Source: Ochromonas danica (lineage: Eukaryota > Sar > Chrysophyceae > Chromulinales > Chromulinaceae). Taken from it: a stretch of 50,614 nt of DNA. Position numbers and translations under genes: made by a program. The stretch covers positions 1-50,614 of the forward strand of contig VKHL01000183.1 in assembly GCA_015146655.1 (NCBI GenBank), read 5' to 3'. A model generated the notes under the pieces. The model saw only the letters and a list, made by a program, of their open reading frames with translations. It was not told the origin of the DNA and made no database searches. Shown here piece by piece: positions 44,042 to 50,614 of this stretch. Every line of letters starts with the position of its first letter. The first letter of the stretch is position 1.

Positions 44042-44053
44042 ATTCCATGGAAT
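44042..44053. repeat. ATTCCATGGAAT palindrome with GGAATTCC nearby
   Basis: A 12-bp perfect palindrome followed at once by further GGAATTCC words, about 55-65 bases before the start of the second LRR gene. ATTCCATGG-type words recur upstream of the histidine kinase (about 46088 and 46211). Possibly promoter elements. Confidence 0.4.
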
Positions 44054-44107
44054 AACTTGGAATTCCGGAATTTGTCGATATGAAGGTGGAAGGACAAGGA
44101 GAAAGCA

Positions 44108-45847
44108 ATGAGTGTCTGGCAGTTGAATCGAGATATTCTTCACTGTGTTTACGCAGAGTGGTTAGTCTGGAGGGATCTGTCAGTCTTGGATGTCGCCTGT
44201 GTGGGCAAGGAGGATCGAGAGGCCTGGCTGTCTTCCTTGGCTTCCCTCAGGAAGACCAACAGCTTCATGGAGAGAGGATTCTCCGATAGGAAGGGCATGC
44301 TCTATTCTGACAAGATCGACCAGTGTCTGTTTGACGAGGCTATCAAGAGGTTGTATGGCTGGCTGGCTAGTCGCAGAGTCTTCTGTGTGGAAGGCTTCCC
44401 TCTGCGACTGCCTCTGTTGGAAGAAGTGCAAAGGTTTCACTGCCCTGCTCTTCAATCCATCGTGATAGAGCAGGTCTGGTTCTCCTCGTCCTACTCCTCC
44501 CAAGTGGAGAGGCTTCTCTCAGTCTTCTTGGCCCAGTGCAATGCACTGCGAGGTCTGGCCTTGGAGCTGCCCAACATGACTGAGGAAGAAGATCCAAATG
44601 AAGCTGAATCTGATGGGGACATTAGTGAGACTGTCCTTCTAGTCTTGGTGGAGAGCTTGAGAGAGAAGTCTCTGAGTCAGATCGCTCTGTGGGGTAGTGC
44701 CTTTGCAGGCCGTCGCCTTGCCTTGACAACGATTCTCCTCTCAAAGCACGCCTCCTCTTTGCAGGAGATCAACCTGAGAGTGGATGATGGAGTAGAAGCG
44801 ATCATGTCCGCTCTGCTGGAGAATCAAATCCATCTGAAGGTATTGAATGTCTTCTTGCCTGGAGAGGATTTGCAGTCGTTGGATTCCTTGTTGTTACCCT
44901 ATCTCTCCTCCGCTGGTGACTTGTTAGAGACGCTGCAGGTTGAGTGCTGCAGTGGGTCGTACTTCGATATCGAGCACATCTTGATCGCTGTTGCAGCATC
45001 TTGTCCCAAGTTAGCTTGCTTGGTGATGCGCAATGTCGAGCCATGCAGTGTTGAGATCCTGCGCCATCTCTATGAACACTGCCCACTTCTCCAGGACTTG
45101 TTCATTGAGGGAACTATCACAGCACATCACACAAGTAGTGTTGTGTCAATGACGTTGAGTGGCTCCAGTGAAGACTGGGCGGCTTGCTTGTCTCATGCAC
45201 TGGCTAGAAGTCCTTGCAAAGAGGTGATGCTAAGGCTAGAAGAAGATTATGATCCAGTGCCAAATAATCTCCAATCCGTGCTGGAGCCTTACCGTATTTG
45301 TTTATCTTCTTCCGCACCTGAGGCCTCCTTGGTCGCCCTGTTGAATGATCTTCCTAACTTGAAGTGCTTGTGCCTTCAACTAGACGTGGCGACTGTCTAC
45401 ACTGATGCTACCTTGTCAGCAATCAAAGCGCATACGAAAAGTCTCGTAGAGTTGTGCTCACAAATTTCTTCCTTCGGCCGTCAAGCTTTCAAGTTTTCTG
45501 ACAAGATGCTCAGTGAGGTGATCGAGGCCTGCCAGCAGTTGAAGAGCCTCACAGTGCATTGTTGCGGACTGCAGAGTCTTCTGGCTGTATCGAAGCACTC
45601 AAGTCTGAGAATGGTTTGCTTTCCCAAAGCTCAGCCAGTCTACAAGAAGGCAGTGGAAAGGCTGTTGCTTGACGAGGAGGTGGTATGGCCTGACTCTCTT
45701 CAAAAAGGGTATTTCTGTGACTCTCAATCCAGCAAGTGCTATCAGTTCAATCAAGAGTCACACAAGTGGACTGTGAATAAGTGCAGCAATACAGCAACTG
45801 GCAGAGCAGGTACGAAAAAGCGCCGCAAAACCCGCAGATTCTTGTAA
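44108..45847 (+). CDS. F-box-like/leucine-rich-repeat protein, paralogue 2
   Basis: A single-exon gene of 579 residues, one residue longer than its relative at 9457-11193. The N-terminal box (WLVWRDLSVLDVACVG) and the tail motif (LLLDEEVVWPDSLQKGYF) match that copy; the leucine-rich repeats between them are more divergent (LREKSLSQIALWG; LKVLNVFLPGEDLQSL; LACLVMRNVEPCSV). The very C-terminus is basic (KKRRKTRRFL). The shared ends and variable middle suggest a family in which the repeat face evolves for different partners. No signal peptide is seen. Confidence 0.8.
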   Translation: MSVWQLNRDILHCVYAEWLVWRDLSVLDVACVGKEDREAWLSSLASLRKTNSFMERGFSDRKGMLYSDKIDQCLFDEAIKRLYGWLASRRVFCVEGFPLRLPLLEEVQRFHCPALQSIVIEQVWFSSSYSSQVERLLSVFLAQCNALRGLALELPNMTEEEDPNEAESDGDISETVLLVLVESLREKSLSQIALWGSAFAGRRLALTTILLSKHASSLQEINLRVDDGVEAIMSALLENQIHLKVLNVFLPGEDLQSLDSLLLPYLSSAGDLLETLQVECCSGSYFDIEHILIAVAASCPKLACLVMRNVEPCSVEILRHLYEHCPLLQDLFIEGTITAHHTSSVVSMTLSGSSEDWAACLSHALARSPCKEVMLRLEEDYDPVPNNLQSVLEPYRICLSSSAPEASLVALLNDLPNLKCLCLQLDVATVYTDATLSAIKAHTKSLVELCSQISSFGRQAFKFSDKMLSEVIEACQQLKSLTVHCCGLQSLLAVSKHSSLRMVCFPKAQPVYKKAVERLLLDEEVVWPDSLQKGYFCDSQSSKCYQFNQESHKWTVNKCSNTATGRAGTKKRRKTRRFL

Positions 45848-46298
45848 GCACTACGCTACCTCGTCCATTCTCGCAGAGTGGTTTATAATGACCAGTCTAC
45901 AATGGAATGAACTTTGTCATGTGCCTCTGTTCTTCTTCTTGGTTGTGTATCTCAGAAAATGATCTAAATTATGAAGACCATCAGAAGTAGAGTTGACATC
46001 TTTTCAGTATAGCTACGTACCGTTCTAATATAGTGCCTCTAAGTAATGAACGGTCTTTGCTGAGAATATATTCCTGTGGAATACGAAATTCCATGGACAG
46101 GACAGGGTAGTTTGCGGGCTTTTCGTTTCCCCGCGTAAGGCAATACTTCAGCTGTAGACTGCAAAGTCAAACACCATCATCACTCACAACCATCACATCC
46201 ACACGAAAGAAATTCCATGCACTGCTACGCTAATTATATTAGATCTAATTATATTGTGGAATAGTTAAGTTAAGAGGAATTATCCTCAAAGAAAGAAC
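45848..46298. promoter_or_regulatory. Intergenic/promoter region of the histidine kinase
   Basis: About 450 bases. Near the right end an 11-bp direct repeat, CTAATTATATT, occurs at 46230-46240 and 46245-46255, about 45-70 bases before the kinase start. A TTTCCCCGCG word lies at about 46126. Confidence 0.4.
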
Positions 46299-48672
46299 AT
46301 GATTCATCCCAAGTTTTCTCGAGAGATCGACTTGTCGGACATCGACCACGCCATCGACCACAAGGTGGACATCTTCTTGAGAATCAAGGACCCTACTATC
46401 CGTAGCTTATACGATAAATTTATTTTGAGCCGTCCTCTCTCCTCGTCCTTCCTCCTCATCAGCCTATCTCTCACGGCTATCACCTTTCTCTATCTTGCCT
46501 GGACGATTCTCAATTATTTCACTGAGGAATTTGCTGTCTACGAAACTGTTAATAATTCTATTCTTCTTCTGTGTTGTGTTGTTTTCTTGGTGCTTCTTTG
46601 GTCATTTTATTTCATGGTAGTGGTGGTGCGGGGCGGCAGGTCTGTCTTGTCTTCGCATCGCATTACCGCCACTTTCTTCCTGGCCAGCCATCTCTTCATC
46701 TCCTACCACCATCTCGTTCGAGTGGTCAAAGGAGACTGCAATGAGAGTGGACATTGGTATTTCCACTTGCATTGCGATCCTTTTGCTGAAGCGCATGGAC
46801 TGCCCATGGAGAGCACTTTGCTTGTCATGGCCATGCCTTTCATCCACGCCATCTCTTCTCAAGGCATGCAGTTCACATGGTCACTTATCCTGTGGTTTAT
46901 TTCATTAGCTCTCTTGGTCTTTTCAATCTGTTATTTGAAGGCCACGGAGTCGATCTTTCTGGTTTTGCTCTACTTTGTCGGCAGCCCCACTTTTCTTTTG
47001 GCCATAAAGCGTCAGAGCTATCTGATCTTCTTCATGAAGATGAAAATGGATGCTATTTTACAAGAATCGAAGAAGGAAGCCGAGGAAGAGAATGCTCAGG
47101 AGCTAAGGCATATGATTGCTAATGTAGCACATGATCTCAAGACGGTAAGATGCCTCTGATTGTGATTCGTGTCCGCATTGATATTGATAGTTTCTGCATC
47201 TGCAATGGTTTATCTAGCCTCTGACTTCTTTTCTCTCCGGGATGGAATGTGTCGCTCAAGTTGTGCAGGATTTGCGCTGCAAGCCTCAAGGCAGCTTCGA
47301 TCTGCAAGACGCCATGGTTACCATCACCAACTGCCTGTCCAACATGAGGAATACCAATTCCTTTATGTTGATGACAATTAATCGTTGTATTGATTATACT
47401 AAGGCCAGCAAAGGCATGCCCTTGATTCCCAAGTATGAGACAGTGGATGTAGAGGAAGCATTGTCTTTGCCCATGAACTGCATGAAGGATATCCAACAGC
47501 GTGTCTCCATTGTTTTATTGCCATTACCTGGCGAGTTATGTACTCATATTGTTACGGACAAGCAGTGGCTGCAAGAGAATGTCTTGTGCTTGGTTAGCAA
47601 TGGTGTGAAGTACTCCGCCGAGGGAGGCGTTGTCACCATCGCTGCCTCACTCATTACCGCTTCATTGCCGGTTGAAAATCGACCTGTCAAAGAAGGAAAG
47701 AAAACCCTTCGTGTCTTATGTGACGAAGAGAAATTACTACACATTGAGGTGGAGGATGCAGGCGAAGGCTTGACTGAAGAGGCAATGTCGACGTTGTTTA
47801 GTCCTGCTAGACAGGCACAACGACTGGCTGGAGGGACTGGGCTTGGTCTGTATTGCCTGGCCCAGCGCGTTCAAGCTCTTGGTGGTAATTGTGGAGTCCA
47901 AAGACGCAGAGATGGGGGACAAGGAGCGTTGTTTTGGTTTGATATTCCCTACAGCCCTGACAGTGTCGCTGCTGCATCGTCCAGTAGCAGCGCTCGCAAT
48001 GCTTCTTTGCGCAGAAGCTCATCTTTGAAGATCAAACTGCTACTTCATCGCAGTATTTCAGACAAGTCGAAAACAATTCCCAATTCTTGTTGTTCCCTGT
48101 CTGAAGATGAACCAGTAGTCGAGCGATTGAGAATGGCTCCTCATTTGGAAGTCGAGAAGAATGATTCTCTCAACAGCTGGAGAAACCATCCTGGCATGTT
48201 AAATATCCTCATTGTCGACGATTCTCCGATGATTTTAAAGATGACTTCTTTAATGCTGAGAAGACATCGACACGCAGTGACGACAGCTTCCAATGGAGCG
48301 GAAGCAGTCAGAATGGTGACAGAACAAATGGCAGATCATGACAGAGGCTACGATGTCATCATCATGGACATGCAAATGCCTGTCATGGATGGTATCGAGG
48401 CTGCTCAACGAATCCGCAAGAAGGAGCTCACTGGCTCTTGGTTTGTGGGAACAATTAGTCCGAAGGGAGGCAATACGGTTGCTGACCCTCCCTTGGCAAA
48501 GGCGAAACAGATTATCATTGGCGTCTCAGCTAATTCAGACGGCGAGACAGCGCAGGCTGCGAAGCGAGCAGGAATAGATGGCTTCCTCCCAAAGCCATTC
48601 ACAGTGGATGCCTTTTATAAAGCTTATCGAGATGCCCTGGAAGAGCTCGCCAACCCTCCAATTCCTTTTTAG
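46299..48672 (+). CDS. Membrane hybrid histidine kinase
   Basis: Two exons: 46299-47144 and 47218-48672, joined in phase 0, giving 767 codons (766 residues). About six hydrophobic segments lie between residues 45 and 245 and have no recognised sensor motif. A HisKA box follows with H278 (NVAHDLKT, completed by PLTSF across the intron). The ATPase domain shows the N-box (LVSNGVKYS, about 410), VEDAGEGL and GGTGLGL. The C-terminal receiver has VDDS at about 614, the phospho-acceptor Asp in IIMDMQMPVMDG at about 666 and the Lys in FLPKPF at about 741. The protein should relay phosphate from His to its own Asp. Splicing exactly inside the H-box is worth noting. The ligand is unknown. Confidence 0.92.
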
Positions 48673-49078
48673 TTTGCTTGACATCAATGTCTTGTCAAGT
48701 CTTTCTTTTTTTCCATTCTTTGTTATCGTAGAGTTTTCGATTTCTTGACGAAGTGCTGCTCTGACTTGTGGTAGTAGTTTAGTGCTTGAAAGAAGAGTCA
48801 CGAAGAGCATGAAGAGCTACCTCCCCAGCAGAGACTCCCCTCTCTGTCTGAGTTTGTTAGTGCCTTTCTCGCAAGTTAGTTTGTTGCGAGGAAGCGACAT
48901 GCTCAGGAATCCTATCACTGGCTTCATATTAAATTTAGAGTCTGGTGATCATCTGTGCATTTGCTCTAATGATGAGGCAGAGATATTCATTATTATATAT
49001 ACAGTAGTTTACGATTTGATTTAGTTGGTAGTGTCAAAGTGTATTCATTAGTGATCACAAGTCTTTTCTCCCATTCAT
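48673..49078. other. Intergenic region
   Basis: About 400 bases between the convergent 3' ends of the histidine kinase and tafazzin genes. AT-rich toward the right, no gene supported. Confidence 0.55.
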
Positions 49079-50230
49079 TCAATTCATTCTTTTCCATCTT
49101 CCCTTTGGGTCATAGACAGGCAAACAACTTTGTCTCTTGTATGCTTGAGCCTCTAATCGTTGTAGAGCCTTTTGAACTTCCCAAGCGATCTCTCCGTACA
49201 GCTGCAGACTGTTACGAGTGGTTCGCCATTGAGACAGTTCCCCTGGATGAGCAGCAAGGAAAGTTGCAATTCTCTCTCTGAAGTCCAATGGTTCACCGAT
49301 GAACACTTCAATCTCTTGACCTCTTCTTGGCAATAGAGATTGAGGAAGTGCAGATTGTGGATGCTTTTTCCTCTCTTGGCACTCAATCTCAGGCACCACA
49401 GAACTCATTCCTCGATGATAGAGAGGTAACACTATGGGGATATTAGAATAGCTATGAGCAATGATCTTCCCTACTCCCCATCTCAATGGTCCTAAGATTG
49501 CTTCATTCTCTTCAAATCGCCAATTCTGCCACACTCGACCTTCAGGGAAGATATGACACCATGCCCCCTCATTAGCGAGCTTCTGTGAGAATAAGTGGAG
49601 AAGAGGTTGATCAATCAAACCAGCGCGATCAATTGGCAATACATTTCCAGCCTCGAGGATGGCGGAGAGCCATGGTCGAGCAAAGTAGATGTTCTCAGTG
49701 CAGAGGACCCATCGCAGAGCCTCTGGACGGAGTCGATACCAAGGCAGCATGGCCGCCCACAGACCAGGATCATCTAGGATAGACTGGTGGTTGCTCACAG
49801 TGAGCAGTCCTTGGCCTGCCGGGCGGTGGAAGACGAGATCTTCTAGTGTAGACTGGTTATTGACATGAAAGTCACTCCACAAGTGAAAGAAAGCAGAACA
49901 ATGCAGTCCTACGAAGTGATTGTTACTGATGCGAAGCATGCGATAAGAGAAGTCTTCTTCCTCCTTGCTGTCTATTCGAAGAAGATGTTTCTCATAGAAC
50001 TCCTGGCAGCTACTACTACTACTGCTACTACAGGTGGTGCTGGCGCTGGTGCTGCTACTGGTGGTGTGAGATCTGAGCGATGCTGAGGCAATCACAGAGT
50101 GATGATGACCTTGCTTGGAGAGGAGAGCATCACAGCTTGTCATCCATAGCGTGAACAACCAGATCAAGATGACCCTCCCTGATCTCATCTCTAACCTCAT
50201 CATTCTCATCTCTAACCTCAGTGATCTCAT
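49079..50230 (-). CDS. TAFAZZIN: Tafazzin-like phospholipid acyltransferase
   Basis: A single-exon gene of up to 383 residues. The catalytic NHQSILDDP at 147-155 has the His-x4/5-Asp of PlsC acyltransferases and the DDP typical of tafazzin, and IFPEGRV at 227-233 is the acyl-acceptor block. RWGVGKIIAHS and PLYHRGM also follow tafazzin order. Tafazzin remodels cardiolipin in mitochondria. Here the N-terminus is longer (human about 262-292 residues), with a hydrophobic VILIWLFTLW near residue 20 and a Ser/Thr-rich stretch to residue 75, so the start could be a downstream Met and the location could be other than mitochondria. Several Met residues in the first 16 make the exact start uncertain. 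Confidence 0.85.
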   Translation of the reverse strand: MRSLRLEMRMMRLEMRSGRVILIWLFTLWMTSCDALLSKQGHHHSVIASASLRSHTTSSSTSASTTCSSSSSSSCQEFYEKHLLRIDSKEEEDFSYRMLRISNNHFVGLHCSAFFHLWSDFHVNNQSTLEDLVFHRPAGQGLLTVSNHQSILDDPGLWAAMLPWYRLRPEALRWVLCTENIYFARPWLSAILEAGNVLPIDRAGLIDQPLLHLFSQKLANEGAWCHIFPEGRVWQNWRFEENEAILGPLRWGVGKIIAHSYSNIPIVLPLYHRGMSSVVPEIECQERKKHPQSALPQSLLPRRGQEIEVFIGEPLDFRERIATFLAAHPGELSQWRTTRNSLQLYGEIAWEVQKALQRLEAQAYKRQSCLPVYDPKGRWKRMN

Positions 50231-50614
50231 CCAATCCCTCCACAGCAGAGAGAAGAGAGAAGAGGCGAATCTTCACATTTTCATCCACTGAAAAACACAA
50301 ACTATCTAGACTACTCGAAAAACAGGTTTTAACACGAGAGAGATGACAACAACCACAACCATCAAATAGTTACACTGTTATACCCTGTTAATTTCCATAC
50401 CATGACCTTTTGGTTGCAATTACAACAACTAGAATGACTGTAAGCTAAACATTGAATAACTTTATACGGAAACCAAACTACGCAGAGGACTCTCAACAAC
50501 ACCCTCCACATTTATACAAGTTATGACGACCTTCAACCTCTAACTGAACTCCGGAACTGCAACCGCCTGCAACGGTTGCGTGGGGCTAATAATAAATTCT
50601 AGAATCTGGTTTTC
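50231..50614. other. Upstream region of the tafazzin-like gene to window end
   Basis: About 380 bases with no gene; the last 77 bases are the right copy of the inverted repeat. The stretch before it is AT-rich. Confidence 0.5.
50538..50614 (-). repeat. 77-bp inverted repeat, right copy (runs off the window)
   Basis: Perfect reverse complement of 33455-33531. Identity continues to the last base, so the true length is unknown. It lies 308 bases upstream of the tafazzin-like start codon. Confidence 0.92.

Overview
This window looks like nuclear DNA of a photosynthetic stramenopile (an ochrophyte alga). The main evidence is a fucoxanthin-type light-harvesting gene with an ASAFAP signal/transit junction (30.3-30.9 kb). 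Short GT-AG introns and typical eukaryotic genes (Raptor, eIF4G, VPS39, tafazzin) fit. A TMEM17/TMEM216-type ciliary transition-zone gene suggests the organism makes flagella at some stage. I cannot fix the class from sequence alone; bolidophyte, dictyochophyte, pelagophyte and others remain possible. I rebuilt the multi-exon genes by eye from splice sites and reading phase; every proposed model sums to a whole number of codons, but none has transcript support here.

Layout. 0.2-14 kb: a DAPG-hydrolase (PhlG)-like gene, then two related APC-type amino-acid permeases on the minus strand (1657-3867 and 11832-13963). Between them lie a repeat-rich 3 kb intergenic stretch, a LisH plus Crinkler/RHS-type NTPase-nuclease gene (6880-9068, five exons) and an F-box/LRR-like gene (9457-11193). 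14.4-29.7 kb: a conserved housekeeping block linked to growth control. Raptor (TORC1) and eIF4G are divergent across about 390 bp, followed by a small low-complexity gene and VPS39 (HOPS). 30.3-36.9 kb: the light-harvesting gene, nearly back-to-back with an acidic coiled-coil protein, then a CS-domain protein, a zinc-finger protein with a possible N-myristoylation site, a thioredoxin-like ferredoxin/TPR fusion and tRNA-Ala(AGC). 37.2-50.2 kb: a 1752-residue secretory-looking SPINDLY/OGT-like protein, the TMEM17-like gene, a second F-box/LRR-like paralogue, a membrane hybrid histidine kinase and a tafazzin-like acyltransferase.

The least ordinary items are the LisH-Crinkler/RHS gene, with an alternative splice donor that would give a 122-residue LisH-only product; the SPINDLY-like protein with a signal peptide and an extra C-terminal domain; a perfect 77-bp inverted repeat between 33.5 kb and the extreme right end of the window; and a 42-bp-arm foldback element at 5.9 kb. 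I saw no CRISPR array, rRNA, or virus-like element.
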